Counted from the stretch's first letter, positions 41,442 through 56,392 are shown. The stretch is DNA of 64,000 bases from Procambarus clarkii (GCF_040958095.1 NC_091175.1:24373219-24437218); one strand, 5' to 3'. Notes: a model not told the origin generated them from the letters alone. Numbers and translations are program-made.

Positions 41442-42178
41442 ATGTCAATTCACAAGTACTTCAAAAAGATTGATGACAATCTTGAGCCTACAAAACCTGT
41501 TGCAGTTGGTGCAGCAGTTGATGCAACAAGAAAAGATGATGTTTCAAATCAAGATGGAGCTGCATCACAGGACCTCACAGAGGAAAAGGAGGCTTCCAAA
41601 ACGGATGCATCTTCATCACAAAAAAAGCGACCAAAACTGAGGAATGATGAGCACATTGCATTTGGATTCTTCCGGACAGTACATGAAGCTTCAAATCCCT
41701 TCCCACGAGGCAAGTGCTTCTTTTGTAATGCCACGTACAGTAATGAAAATGTTGTTCCTTCAAAACTTGCACGGCATTTAAAGACGAAGCACCCAGAACA
41801 CCAAAACAAATCAAAACAATTTTTTTAGACAAATTTGGAAACATACTTGAAGCAACAGTCGACCTTTAAAAGTCAAGTTATGCTCTCTGACATGAAAACA
41901 TTTACTCTTGCTTCTCTTAAGATGACACAAATGGTTCTTCAGAAATAAAAGCAATTTACTGAACTTGAAAATGTTGTAATGCCGTGTCTTGAAGTAGCAG
42001 CTAACCTTATACATGGAGGGAAAGATGCAGTGAAGAAATTGAAGAAGATTCCGTTGTCTGATACTACAATAAGTCGTCGGTCTGTGATGTTAGCAGATGA
42101 CCTGAAGGAACAGCTTGTTAAAAAAACTGCGTCTAGCCGCAATTGTAAATATATAGATGAATATATAAAAGTTAAATA
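41442..42178 (+). pseudogene. hAT transposase N-terminus with BED zinc finger
   Basis: ATG at 41442. Residues 1-65 are polar. A BED-type finger follows at about 83-120: CFFCNATYSNENVVPSKLARHLKTKHPEH. A TAG at 41826-41828 and another stop near 41946 interrupt the frame, which then resumes with PLSDTTISRRSVMLADDLKEQL, a stretch seen in ZBED5/SCAND3-like hAT transposases, and ends at 42178. The RNase H-like catalytic domain and the dimerisation domain are absent. It would have bound the transposon ends. Confidence 0.8.
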
Positions 42179-42356
42179 AAAAAAAAACTGTTTTTTTCTG
42201 TTTACATAGTCATAGAAATGAGATATGAAACAGATTTTAAATATTAAAAACGTGAGATTTTTAATGAAACTTTTTCGGGGTGGGGTGGACAGCTTCTACT
42301 TAATCACCACAAGGGGTGGACGACATTAAAAAAGGTTGAAGATCAATGCTCTAGTA

Positions 42357-43175
42357 TAAACAAGTACTCTACAATCCCTCCCACACAAGCACCCTCCACC
42401 CATCCGAAACTAGCACTTCACACCCTAGAATATGGTAAGCTAGGCAAGGGTAGACTAGTGTTGGCTAGGTTATGATAGGAAGGAGTAAGCTAGGCAGATT
42501 TACTCAACCAGTAATTTGGGGGAGAGGAGAAACTCGATATAAGCCTAACTTGTTGCTTCCTGTTCTCTGACACAATGATTTATTTTACGTCAGGTTTTCA
42601 GCACAACCGCATCAAAAACCTTGGTTATTTATTTATTTATATAAAAGAAGGTACATTGGGAGTTAAGAGAGAACATAGGAATGATGTTGATTTTACAATC
42701 TTGTAAAGCCACTAGCACGCATAGCGTTTTGAACAAAACGCTACTGATCTGGTAGCTACTCAAAAGCTGGACTGGTCAAAGTCGTATCCATTTTGTTGCC
42801 CTCTGACTGTCAGTGACTACTCTTCTGACATTCCCTAACTTTCTGCAATATTGTCAAACTAATAACAATTAGTAGTAGTTAAATATTACCTGAATAATTG
42901 CAGCACATGATGTGGCTGGTACATCGTTGTTGTTTTGCCCGGTCTTTCGTATACAAGGTATACGAAGTTAAATCTGGCTACTTTACTCAACATAACATAA
43001 TCTAACCTAACCTAACACATCCGACTCTAAGAATGACTAACCTGAGCTAAGATATCCTAAGCTATGTATATTTACAACAGTACACTGGTTGTTGTTGTTG
43101 ATTTAGGGGCGGAGGGCGGTCCAAAGAATTACCCAAATCTGCAGGCGATGAGTCACAATAACGTGGCTAAAGTAT
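42357..43175. other. Unannotated spacer with dispersed-repeat character
   Basis: No gene recognised. 42628-42730 (TTTATTTATTTATA followed by AGAAGGTACATTGGG) looks like a dispersed repeat. Short CTAACCTAACC runs occur near 43000. Confidence 0.45.
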
Positions 43176-43334
43176 GTTGACCAGACCACACACTAGAAAG
43201 TGAAGGGACGACGACGTTTAAGTCCGTCCTGGACCATTCTCAAGTCGATTGTTACACATTCACTATCGACTTGAGAATGATCCGAAACCGAAACGTCGTC
43301 GTCCCTTCACCTTCTAGCGTGTGGTCTGGTCAAC
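43176..43334. repeat. Foldback element (inverted repeat, about 70-bp arms)
   Basis: The left arm (43176-43250) and right arm (43265-43334) are reverse complements apart from a few substitutions and a short indel near 43226/43285. They are separated by about 14 bases. Each arm contains GGGACGACGACG or its complement. Probably a MITE-like foldback repeat. Confidence 0.8.
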
Positions 43335-43954
43335 AGCTATTAGTTCATATAAGTTGACAACTTACCCAGATAAACAAACTTCCTAATGATATATATGTAA
43401 TTAATACAACTGAAATGTTTAAATCGTGATTATATATGTATCATGTGGATATTTTCTAATGTAATTGTTTCTCCTGATATTCGGGTTCTTTATTATGCTT
43501 CGTCTTGAGGCAAAGCCCAATACCTTATGCCATATTGATGCTCTGTCCACAGATCATTCTTTCTCTCTCAAATTGTATACACTGATCGTTTCCTACACCG
43601 CCCCACGGGTGCAGTTGCCTCTACTTATCAGACAGAACTATTTACCTTGCTTCTTACACTAAAATGTGTACGTCTCCAAACTTGATTCATTAATTCTAAG
43701 AGATTTTCTATCATCCTTAATTGCGCTTAACTTTCTAAGACACAATTGTAACATGAGCATGTCTGAAGCTAGACAGGCAAAACACAATATTAGTGATTGT
43801 AACAGAATCCACCTCATGTGAATTCCATCTTCGTTGGCCTCCAAAACTTAAGGAATGGTCCAGAAAATAGCTACTAAAGTTTAATTTAAGTGTGAAGATA
43901 CTTCAGTTGATACTTAGATACTTCCTTACTTAGGAAGTAACTTACTTACTTAGA
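43335..43954. other. No recognisable feature
   Basis: Mixed AT-rich DNA. The short open frames at 43465-43662 and 43659-43844 show no domain. Confidence 0.45.
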
Positions 43955-44193
43955 TATGGATATAAATTCATTTGAACGTGTCCAGCGTAGGATGACTAAG
44001 TTAATTCCCCAAATTAGAAATCTTTCATATGAAGAAAGATTAACAAAGCTTAATTGCATTCACTGGAAAGGCGAAGAGTTAGGGGTGACATGATAGAGGT
44101 TTACAAGTGGATGAATGGACATATCAAAGGGGATATTAATGGAGTATTAAACGTATCAACACAAGACAGAACGCGAAACAATGAGTATAAACA
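43955..44193 (+). pseudogene. CR1 ORF2 C-terminal fragment
   Basis: Encodes MDINSFERVQRRMTKLIPQI to STQDRTRNNEYK with one frameshift near 44052. Truncated at both ends; abuts a SINE. Confidence 0.75.
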
Positions 44194-44194
44194 A

Positions 44195-44270
44195 ATCCAC
44201 AAGGGTCGTGACGAGGATTCGAACCTGCGTCCGGGAGCATCCCAGACACTGCCTTAATTGACTGAGCTAC
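44195..44270 (-). repeat. tRNA-derived SINE, family II (head)
   Basis: Minus strand reads TAGCTCAGTCAATTAAGGCAG (A-box-like) and GCAGGTTCGAATCC (B-box-like). The plus-strand copy at 44281 begins about ten bases away, so the two face each other. Confidence 0.7.
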
Positions 44271-44280
44271 GACAGGGTAA

Positions 44281-44410
44281 AAAGGGATGCTCCCGGACGC
44301 AGGTTCAAATCCTCGTCACGGCCCTTGTGGATTTGTTCATTTGATGCATCAAGTTAGTGTGATCTCTGTGTGTAATGATGTAAGGGCGAAGAGGGAGAAC
44401 GGCCTATTGA
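44281..44410 (+). repeat. tRNA-derived SINE, family II (head lost)
   Basis: Begins GGGATGCTCCCGGACGCAGG, contains GGTTCAAATCC, then the body ending AGAGGGAGAACGGCC. The A-box part is missing. Confidence 0.7.
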
Positions 44411-44420
44411 CATAGCTCGG

Positions 44421-44664
44421 GTGGTTATCTTGAGATGATTTCGGGGCTTTAGTGTCCCCGCGGCCCGGTCATAGACCAGGCCTCCACCCCAGGAAGCAGC
44501 CCGTGACAGCTGACTAACACCCAGGTACCTATTTTACTGCTAGGTAACAGGGGCATAGGGTGAAAGAAACTCTGCCCATTGTTTCTCGCCGGCGCCCGGG
44601 ATCGAACCCAAAACCACAGGATCACAAGTCCAGCGTGCTGTCCGCTCGGCCGACCGGCTCCCCA
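44421..44664 (-). repeat. tRNA-derived SINE, family I (longest copy)
   Basis: Extends about 85 bases further than the other two copies at its 3' end (to ATCTCAAGATAACCAC on the minus strand), showing that those copies are truncated. Head and B-box are as in 38388-38547. Confidence 0.8.
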
Positions 44665-44746
44665 GGGGGGAGTTGTGTAAAATCCTGGTTTATGCCTCGG
44701 AGAGGCTACAGGATCCAGTAAGTTCAGTAGAACTTCGGTTTCAACC

Positions 44747-44940
44747 CTTTTTACCCTGTCATAGGTCAGTCGATTAAGACAGTGTCTGGGATGCTCCCGG
44801 ACGCAGGTTCGAATCCTCATCACGGCCTTTGTGGATTTGTTCATTTGATGCATCACGTTAGTGTGATCTCTGTGGGTAATGATGTAAGGGCGAAGAGGGA
44901 GAACGGCCTCCGTTCTCCGAAGGCATGTTGCCTCGTGTAG
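44747..44940 (+). repeat. tRNA-derived SINE, family II
   Basis: A-box-like AGGTCAGTCGATTAAGACAG, B-box-like CAGGTTCGAATCC, then TTTGTGGATTTGTTCATTTG and the family body. A short hairpin-like GGCATGTTGC/GCAACATGCC follows at 44921-44952. Confidence 0.75.
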
Positions 44941-44996
44941 AGCAACATGCCTTCTCCAGTGGCCTTAAGTTTTTTGGTAAATAATGGTTCTTTGGA

Positions 44997-45125
44997 CTTT
45001 GGTAAATACTAGTTCAGTAACAGGGTTATTGATTTGTGGAACCAATTACCGCGTAACGTGGTGGAGGAAGGGTCCCTCAATTGTTTAAAACGTAGGTTCG
45101 GCATGTATATGAATGCGATCGGGCA
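44997..45125 (+). pseudogene. CR1 ORF2 C-terminal scrap
   Basis: Encodes KYxFSNRVIDLWNQLPRNVVEEGSLN with substitutions; ends before the 3' untranslated region. Confidence 0.65.
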
Positions 45126-45126
45126 A

Positions 45127-45197
45127 ACAAATAGTGTAGTGCTGTGTAGTGTAGTGTAGTGTAGTGTAGTGTAGTGTAGTGTAGTGTAGTGTAATGT
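45127..45197. repeat. (GTGTA)n microsatellite
   Basis: About ten near-perfect GTGTA pentamers, at the junction between a CR1 scrap and the LINE X copy. Confidence 0.85.
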
Positions 45198-46394
45198 AGA
45201 CGTGCACAGAGGGAGATGGCGAAGCATCTCATAATGAATGTCATCCGAGCCCGCTACCGTAGATCTGCAGAGGGCCAGGGCAGACTGAAGTTCAGAGAGA
45301 AAGGATCGTTATAGGGAAGGCGGAGATGAGTGTGGAAATCTATAGGATAAGATTCAAGACCAAGCTTACAAAGAAGGAAGGATTGAGGAAGATGAGAACC
45401 AGAGCTAACAGAAGAAAAGTGGGAACCCAGTTCGGTCGTGACCGTCACTGGGTCCGCCACAAGAGTACCACGGAGGTGGAGATCCAGCGAGACATCTGGA
45501 ATGATCTTGCCCGTAATCTAGCGGATCTTCTTCCAGATCTGAGGCAGAGGAGTATCAGACGGATGGTGGAAACATAAGATTTCTAACTCTCACGTTTAGC
45601 TGTATGGATGGTCCTACGGGCCACCGCACTTGCCTTCCGAAACAAAATAAAAGAATCAGCCGTCTGCCGGTGGCGGTGTTTCTTCCAGGCTGCACGCTTA
45701 CAGCAGACAGCCCGAGCACAGTCCGCATTCCACCAGGGAACGCACTTCCATGTGCCCCGGGAGGAAGAGCAAGTAATAGAGCGGATGGCAGCATCGAAGA
45801 CAGTGAATAGAGCGGAGGGCAGCATCGAAGGGATGACGAGCAGAGAGAAAGATCAAGACAGGAAAGGGTGCGAGTTCGAGAGTCCACATGAGTGGGCTTA
45901 CCAGAATTCAGAAGAGATAGAGAAGAAACGAGGACAAATGGTTCGAGGAGACGGCCTCGGGTGTCTGTCAGAATATCACCCCAGAGGGAATGTCGACAGT
46001 TGAAATCACTCAAAAGGAGCACTAGCTCTGGCAAGGCGTCCAGGAGGTGCTTAAGATCAGGAAGGGAAAGCGGGACATTTTGGGGGGAGATAAATGGAAC
46101 AGATTGTATACCATTTACTTACGAAAACACGGACAGTAGAATAATGGATAGGTGACGGAAGAAGTAGGGGAACGAAGGGAATATTAGAACGAATTAAGAG
46201 AGCAGTAGAGTTACGGGCCCCAGCAAGAGCAGGGGGGTGGGGGGAAAGAAGGAATAACCACGAAAGTGACCAGGACGAGCACCAAGCATGGGTTCCTGGA
46301 GACAAACACAAAGTGGTGAAAACTGTGTAATTAGAAGTTGGAGTTGATGGAAGTTGGCATAAAATCCACGAATATTCCACTGAAGAATAGACAT
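45198..46394 (-). pseudogene. LINE X ORF2, endonuclease and following region (minus copy)
   Basis: ATG at 46392-46394 (MSILQWNIRGFYANF). AP-type endonuclease motifs: LQEP, and SDFNCRHS in place of GDFN. Then a region reading DPVTVTTELGSHFSSVSSG, QSFLLCKLGLESYPIDFHTHLRLPYNDPF and DDIHYEMLRHL in shifting frames, typical of the stretch before LINE reverse transcriptase. Several frameshifts and stops. Truncated at a (GTGTA)n tract before the reverse transcriptase core. An I/Jockey-group LINE by its ORF1-ORF2 layout. Confidence 0.7.
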
Positions 46395-46457
46395 TATCAA
46401 AGAGAAAGGACAGTAACAGAACAAGACAGAAACAAAGGTAAAGAAGAATACAGTTTA

Positions 46458-47505
46458 TTAAAGAATCTCAGGATCAGGAACAGGGTCAGCAAAATCAGGC
46501 TTAAGGGGCATGGGTAAACTGAGTAAGGATGGAGGGAAGGAAGCGAGAGGACAGACCAGAGGTGGACTAATGGGGTCCGGAGGAGGAGACAACTGAGAGG
46601 GGCAAGCAAGGACAGCTGGAGGAGGGGGGGGGGAGCTGAAATCAGGGAGTTCACCTCAACAAGGGCAGCAACCGAGAGGGAATCGGGGACGAAAGAAACC
46701 TCCATATCTGGGACAGGGGGGTCCGACCACTGAAATGGGAGGGGACGTAGTGACAGAGTCAGAGGGAGGGGGCGAGGAAGAAAGCGAAGCCTTCTTACCT
46801 GCTGGAGAGGAAGGAGAGGAGCCAGGCTTACGTTTCTAACTCGAAGAGTCAGGCGTGCCAGTAACAACGTACCGGGCGAAAGACTCAAAGGTATCAGCAG
46901 GAGAAGAGGAACGGGAGCGAACAACACGAAGATTGCTGGGAGGATAATGGATATCAGCCTGGACAGACAGGTGGTGTAGAGGGTCAAGAGACTGGGGGTG
47001 AGGGTCGGGAAGAAAGAGTGCGGGGAGATGGGGTAGAAGACATAGGAGATATGGTGGACTGGGTAGGAAGGGGGGAAACCCCAGACAAAGAACCAGGAGG
47101 GAGACCCGTCGGGGCAGGAGGCAAAGGAATAAGGGAGGTGGTGGGTGTGGTTGGGTTTAAGGCATGGAAACGGTTGTGAGACTGAAGGAGGTGGGAAGGA
47201 CAAGGAGAGGTCGAACGTAACACGCGAGCGTAGGATATGCCCACGAAAGGGGTGAGACGACGAACTTGACGTCTCGCTACAGGAAAAGACAGACAATCAC
47301 GGTGCTTTAAGTTAAGAACAACTTCCTCGAGTTTGTAGTGTATACATGAGCGTGAGAAAATAAGGTGGGCCTCATCGCAATTGAGGCAGCGAGCCTTGGG
47401 AAACGTGCACTTGGACTTAGAATGACTATCGTTCCCACACATGGGGAAGGGCCTTGAATCGGGCCTTGCATAGCAGGCCAAGTACGACGTTCTGGCTACT
47501 AGATA
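46458..47505 (-). pseudogene. LINE X ORF1, gag-like zinc-knuckle protein (minus copy)
   Basis: Starts inside the second zinc knuckle (CGNDSHSKSKC) and retains the third (CLNCDEAHLIFSRSC). Then LNLKHRDCLSFPVARRQVRR, a Pro/Ser-rich tail, and an acidic end (DFADPVPDPEIL, stop at 46458-46460). A stop near 46984 and frame changes break it. The N-terminus is replaced by the TA-flanked repeat array at about 47505. Confidence 0.75.
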
Positions 47506-47507
47506 CA

Positions 47508-47583
<76 letters not shown>

Positions 47584-47586
<3 letters not shown>

Positions 47587-47961
47587 GTACCTAGTAGCCA
47601 GAACGCACTTCTCAGCCTACTATGCAAGGCCCGATTTGCCTAATAAGCCAAGTTTTCCAGAATTAATATATTTTCTCAATTTTTTTTTCTTATGAAATGA
47701 TAAAGCTACCCATTTCATTATGTATGAGGTCAATTTTTTTTTATTGGAGTTAAAATTAACGTAGATATATGACCGAACCTAACCAACCCTACCTAACCTA
47801 ACCTAACCTATCTTTATAGGTTAGGTTAGGTTAGGTAGCAGAAAAAGTTAGGTTAGGTTAGGTTAGGTAGTCGAAAAACAATTAATTCATGAAAACTTGG
47901 CTTATTAGGCAAATCGGGCCTTGAATAGTAGGCTGAGAAGTGAGTTCTGGCTACTAGGTAC

Positions 47962-47964
<3 letters not shown>
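47584..47964 (+). repeat. TA-flanked unit 1 (F)
   Basis: Complete unit, forward. A degenerate half-unit end lies on the far side of the preceding TA tract (47450-47510). Confidence 0.8.
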
Positions 47965-48000
<36 letters not shown>

Positions 48001-48003
<3 letters not shown>

Positions 48004-48386
48004 GTACCTAGTAGCCAGAACGCAGTTTTTGGCCTACTATGCAAGGCCCGATTTGCCTAATAAGCCAAGTTTTCCTGAATTAATATATTTTCTCTAATTT
48101 TTTTCTTATGAAATGATAAAGCTACCCATTTCATTATGTATGAGGTCAATTTTTATTAATTGGAGTTAAAATTAACGTAGATATATGACCGAACCTAACC
48201 AACCCTACCTAACCTAACCTAACCTATCTTTATAGGTTAGGTTAGATTAGGTAGCCGAAAAAGTTAGGTTAGGTTAGGTTAGGTAGGTTAGGTAGTTGAA
48301 AAACAATTAATTCATGAAAACTTGGCTTATTAGGCAAATCGGGCCTTGAATAGTAGGCTGAGAAGTGAGTTCTGGCTACTAGGTAC

Positions 48387-48389
<3 letters not shown>
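48001..48389 (+). repeat. TA-flanked unit 2 (F)
   Basis: Complete forward unit; CCTAA/TTAGG core near 48200-48260. Confidence 0.8.
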
Positions 48390-48435
<46 letters not shown>

Positions 48436-48438
<3 letters not shown>

Positions 48439-48821
48439 GTACCTAGTAGCCAGAACTCACTTTTTGGCCTACTATTCAAGGTCTGATTTGCCTAATAAGC
48501 CAAGTTTTCCTGAATTAATATATTTTTTCTAATTTTTTTCTTATGAAATGATAAAGCTACCCATTTCATTATGTATGAGGTCAATTTTTTTTTATTGGAG
48601 TTAAAATTAACGTAGATATATGACCGAACCTAACCAACCCTACCTAACCTAACCTAACCTATCTTTATAGGTTAGGTTAGGTTAGGTAGCCGGAAAAGTT
48701 AGGTTAGGTTAGGTTAGGTAGGTTAGGTAGTCGAAAAAGCATTAATTCATGAAAACTTGGCTTATTAGGCAAATCGGGCCTTGCATAGTAGGCTGAGAAG
48801 TGCGTTCTGGCAACTAGGTAC

Positions 48822-48824
<3 letters not shown>
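48436..48824 (+). repeat. TA-flanked unit 3 (F)
   Basis: Complete forward unit, 389 bases. Confidence 0.8.
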
Positions 48825-48910
<86 letters not shown>

Positions 48911-48913
<3 letters not shown>

Positions 48914-49296
48914 GTACCTAGTAGCCAGAACTCACTTCTCAGCCTACTATGCATGGCCCGATTTGCCTAATAAGCCTAGTTTTCATAAATTAATGTTTTT
49001 TCGACAACCTAACCTACCTAACCAAACCTAACCTAACGTTTTCGGCTACCTAACATAACCTAACCTATAAAGATAGGTTAGGTTAGGTTAGGTAGGGTTG
49101 GTTAGGTTCGGTCATATATCTACGTTAATTTTAACTCCAATAAAAACAGATTTACCTCATACATATTGAAATGGGTAGCTTTATCATTTCATAAGAAAAA
49201 AATTAGAGAAAATATATTAATTCAGTAAAACTTGGCTTATTAGGCAAATCGGGCCTCGCATAGTAGGCTGAGAAGTGAGTTCTGGCTACTAGGTAC

Positions 49297-49299
<3 letters not shown>
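48911..49299 (-). repeat. TA-flanked unit 4 (R)
   Basis: Reverse orientation; first orientation switch, across the 86-base TA tract at 48825-48910. Confidence 0.8.
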
Positions 49300-49351
<52 letters not shown>

Positions 49352-49354
<3 letters not shown>

Positions 49355-49737
49355 GTACCTAGTAGCCAGAACGCACTTCTCAGCCTACTATACATGGCCC
49401 GATTTGCCTAATAAGCCAAGTTTTCATGAATTAATGTTTTTTCGACTACCTAACCTACCTAACCTGACCTAACCTAACTTTTTCGGCTACCTAACCTAAC
49501 CTAACCTATGAAGATAGGTTAGGTTAGGTTAGGTAGGGTTGGTTAGGTTTGGTCATATATCTACGTTAATTTTAACTCCAATAAAAAGCAATTGACCTCA
49601 TACATAATGAAATGGGTAGCTTTATCATTTCATAAGAAAAAAAATTGAGAAAATATATTTATTCAGGAAAATTTGGCTTATTAGGCAAATCGGGCCTTGC
49701 ATAATAGGCTGAAAAGTGCATTCTGGCTACTAGGTAC

Positions 49738-49740
<3 letters not shown>
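49352..49740 (-). repeat. TA-flanked unit 5 (R)
   Basis: Complete reverse unit. Confidence 0.8.
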
Positions 49741-49798
<58 letters not shown>

Positions 49799-49801
<3 letters not shown>

Positions 49802-50188
49802 GTACCTAGTAGCCAGAACTCACTTCTTAGCCTACTATTCAAGGCCCGATTTGCCTAATAAGCCAAGTTTTCCTGAATTAATATATTTACTATAGTTTTT
49901 TTCTTATGAAATGATAAAGCTACCCATTTCATTATGTATGAGGTCAATTTTTTTTTATTGGAGTTAAAATTAACGTAGATATATGACCGAACCTAACCAA
50001 CCCTACCTAACCTAACCTAACCTATATTTATAGGTAAGGCTAGGTTAGGTACCCAAAAAAAGCTAGGTTAGGTTAGGTTAGGTAGGTTAGGTAGACGAAA
50101 AAACATTAATTCATGAAAACTTGGCTTATTAGGCAAATCGGGCCTTGAATAGTAGGCTGAGAAGTGCGTTCTGGCTATTAGGTACGAC
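49799..50188 (+). repeat. TA-flanked unit 6 (F, variant subfamily)
   Basis: Forward unit sharing diagnostic variants (TTTACTATA, AAAAAAAGCTAGG, GTAGACGAAAAAAC) with units 17 and 18. Confidence 0.8.
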
Positions 50189-50210
50189 ATATATATATAT
50201 ATATATATAT

Positions 50211-50595
50211 GTCGTACCTAGTAGCCAGAACGCACTTGTCAGCCTACTATGCAAGGCCCGATTTGCCTAATAAGCCAAGTTTTCATGAATTTATTGTTTT
50301 TCGACTACCTAACCTACCTAACCTAACCTAACCTAACTTTTTCAGCTACCTAACCTAACCTAACCAATAAAGATAGATTAGGTTAGGTTAGGTAGGGTTG
50401 GTTAGGTTCGGTCATATATCTAAGTTAATTTTAACTCCAATAAAAAAAATTGACCTCATACATAATGAAATGGGTAGCTTTATCATTTCATAAGAAAAAA
50501 ATTAGAGAAAATATATTAATTCAGAAAAACTTGGCTTCTTAGGCAAATCGGGCCTTGCATAGTAGGCCGAGAAGTGCGTTCTGGCTACTAGGTAC

Positions 50596-50598
<3 letters not shown>
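50211..50598 (-). repeat. TA-flanked unit 7 (R)
   Basis: Reverse unit; preceded by one of the shortest TA tracts (about 22 bases). Confidence 0.8.
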
Positions 50599-51322
<724 letters not shown>

Positions 51323-51556
51323 ACTGAAAACTCACACCCCAGAAGTGACTCGAACCCATACTCCCAGGAGCAACGCAACTGGTATGTACAAGACGCCTTA
51401 ATCCACTTGACCATCACGACCGGACATAATGAGGTGATAGCCGAGGCTATTTGAACCACCCCACCGCCGGCACTCGGATAGTAATCTTGGGCATAGCATT
51501 TTACCAAATCACCTCATTCTTTGGGGCACACGTGAGGAACACAAATGCGAACAAGA
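51323..51556 (-). repeat. tRNA-Leu-like SINE, family III
   Basis: Minus strand: GTGATGGTCAAGTGGATTAAGGCG (A-box region) and GGGTTCGAGTCA (B-box-like), with a long variable-arm-like stretch (GCTCCTGGGAGTA), which suggests a tRNA-Leu origin. Confidence 0.75.
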
Positions 51557-51579
51557 TGGTTCAAATGTTCAAGATGGTT

Positions 51580-51728
51580 CAAATGGGGTGGTTCAAATAG
51601 CCTCGGCTATCACCTCATTATGTCCGGTCGTGATGGTCAAGTGGATTAAGGCGTCTTGTACATACCAGTTGCGTTGCTCCTGGGAGTATGGGTTCGAGTC
51701 ACTTCTGGGGTGTGAGTTTTCAGTTGCG
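51580..51728 (+). repeat. tRNA-Leu-like SINE, family III
   Basis: Plus-strand copy with the same A- and B-box-like sequences, facing the minus-strand copy. Begins at GGGGTGGTTCAAATAGCC. Confidence 0.7.
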
Positions 51729-51966
51729 CCTTGTTCGCATTTGTGTTCCTCACGTGTGCCCCAAAGAATGAGGTGATTTGGTAAAATGGTATGCCCAAGA
51801 TTACTATCCGAGTGCCGGCGGTGGGGTGGTTCAAATAGCCTCGGCTATCACCTCATTATGTCCGGTCGTGATGGTCAAGTGGATTAAGGCGTCTTGTACA
51901 TACCAGTTGCGTTGCTCCTGGGAGTATGGGTTCGAGTCACTTCTGGGGTGTGAGTTTTCAGTTGCA
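51729..51966 (+). repeat. tRNA-Leu-like SINE, family III
   Basis: Second plus-strand copy in tandem, with the leader from CTTGTTCGCATTTGTG. It ends GTTTTCAGTTGC and is followed by AGGCTTGTTCGCA and a TA tract. Confidence 0.75.
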
Positions 51967-51999
51967 TATTTTCCTGGGGGACCATTCAGGCTTGTTCGC

Positions 52000-52593
<594 letters not shown>

Positions 52594-52611
52594 ATATATA
52601 AATATATATAT

Positions 52612-52994
52612 GTCGTACCTAGTAGCCAGAACGCACTTTTTGGCCTACTATGCAAAGCCCGATTTGCCTAATAAGCCAAGTTTTCCTGAATTAATATATT
52701 TTCTCTAATTTTTTTCTTATGAAATGATAAAGCTACTAATTTCATTATGTATGAGGTCAATTTTTTTATTGGAGTTAAAATTAACGTAGATATATGACCG
52801 AACCTAAGGAACCCTACCTAACCTAACCTAACCTATCTTTATAGGTTAGGTTAGGTTAGGTAGCCAAAAAAGTTAGGTTAGGTTAGGTTAGGTAGGTTAG
52901 GTAGTCGAAAAACAATTAATTCATGAAAACTTGGCTTATTAGGCAAATCGGGCCTTGCATAGTTGGCTGAGAAGTGCGTTCTGGCTACTAGGTA

Positions 52995-52997
<3 letters not shown>
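52612..52997 (+). repeat. TA-flanked unit 10 (F)
   Basis: Forward unit; preceded by a short TA tract (about 18 bases). Confidence 0.8.
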
Positions 52998-54114
<1,117 letters not shown>

Positions 54115-54499
54115 GTCGTACCTAATAGCCAGAACTCACTTCTATGCCTACTATTCAAGGCCCGATTTGCCTAATAAGCCAAGTTTTCATGAATTAATTG
54201 TTTTTCGACTACCTAACCTACCTAACCTAACCTAACCTAACTTTTTCGGCTACCTAACCTAACCTAACCTATAAAGATAGGTTAGGTTAGGTTAGGTAGG
54301 GTTGGTTAGGTTCGGTCATATATCTACGTTATTTTTAACTCCAATAAAAAAAATTGACCTTATACATAATGAAATGGGTAGCTTTATCATTTCATAAGAA
54401 AAAAATTAGAGAAAATGTATTTATTCACGAAAACTTGGCTTATTCGGCAAATCATGCCTTGCATAGTAGGCTGAGAAGTGCGTTCTGGCTACTAGGTAC

Positions 54500-54502
<3 letters not shown>
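54115..54502 (-). repeat. TA-flanked unit 13 (R)
   Basis: Reverse unit between forward units 12 and 14. Confidence 0.8.
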
Positions 54503-54572
<70 letters not shown>

Positions 54573-54575
<3 letters not shown>

Positions 54576-54957
54576 GTACCTAGTAGCCAGAATGCACTTC
54601 TCGGCCTACTATGCAAGGCCCGATTTGCCTAATAAGCCAAGTTTTCCTGAATTAATATATTTTCTCTATTTTTTTCTTATGAAATGATAAAGCTACCCAT
54701 TTCATTATGTATGAGGTCAATTTTTTTTTATTGGAGTTAAAATTAACGTAGATATATGACCAAACCTAACCAACCCTACCTAACGTAACCTAACCTATCT
54801 TTATAGGTTAGGTTAAGTTAGGTTGCCGAAAAAGTTAGGTTAGGTTAGGTTAGGTAGGTTAGGTAGTCGAAAAACAATTAGTTCATGAAAACTTGGCTTA
54901 TTAGGCAAATCGGGCCTTGCATAGTAGGCTGAGAAGTACGTTCTGGCTACAAGGTAC

Positions 54958-54960
<3 letters not shown>
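54573..54960 (+). repeat. TA-flanked unit 14 (F)
   Basis: Forward unit. Confidence 0.8.
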
Positions 54961-55924
<964 letters not shown>

Positions 55925-55927
<3 letters not shown>

Positions 55928-56312
55928 GTACCTAGTAGCCAGAACTCACTTCTCAGCCTACTATTCAAGGCCCGATTTGCCTAATAAGCCAAGTTTTCCC
56001 GAATTAACATATTTACTATAATTTTTTTCTTATGAAATGATAAAGCAACCCTTTTCTCTATGTATGAGGTCAATTTTTTTTTATGTGGAGTTAAAATTAA
56101 CGTAGATATATGACCGAACCTAACCAACCCTACCTAACCTAACCTAACCTATATTTATAGGTAAGGTTAGGTTAGGTAGCCAAAAAAAGCTAGGTTAGGT
56201 TAGGTTAGGTAGGTTAGGTAGACGAAAAAACATTAATTCATGAAAACTTGGCTTATTAGGCAAATCGGGCCTTGAATAGTAGACTGAGAAGTGCGTTCTG
56301 GCTATTAGGTAC

Positions 56313-56314
<2 letters not shown>
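55925..56314 (+). repeat. TA-flanked unit 17 (F, variant subfamily)
   Basis: Shares the variants of unit 6, including the CTATTAGGTACGAC end. Confidence 0.8.

Positions 56315-56389
<75 letters not shown>

Positions 56390-56392
<3 letters not shown>

Larger units (their letters stand above)
38129..42348 (+). mobile_element. hAT-type DNA transposon, degenerate
   Basis: Terminal inverted repeats of 16 bases match at 13 (CAGTGCTATTCAACCT at the left; the reverse complement of 42333-42348 at the right). The flanks are a perfect 8-base duplication CTCTAGTA at 38121-38128 and 42349-42356; 8-bp duplications are the hAT signature. Inside are a SINE, an inserted poly(A) retroposon, and a BED-finger transposase remnant. 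The catalytic core of the transposase is missing, so it is not autonomous. Confidence 0.85.

Noticed and set aside
45326-46155. Several plus-strand frames rich in Arg/Glu
   Set aside because: They lie opposite LINE X ORF2, whose minus-strand reading has recognisable endonuclease motifs.
51573-51735. Functional tRNA gene (Leu-like)
   Set aside because: A and B boxes are present, but the copies are repeated with conserved non-tRNA flanks and I could not fold a paired acceptor stem, so they are read as SINEs.
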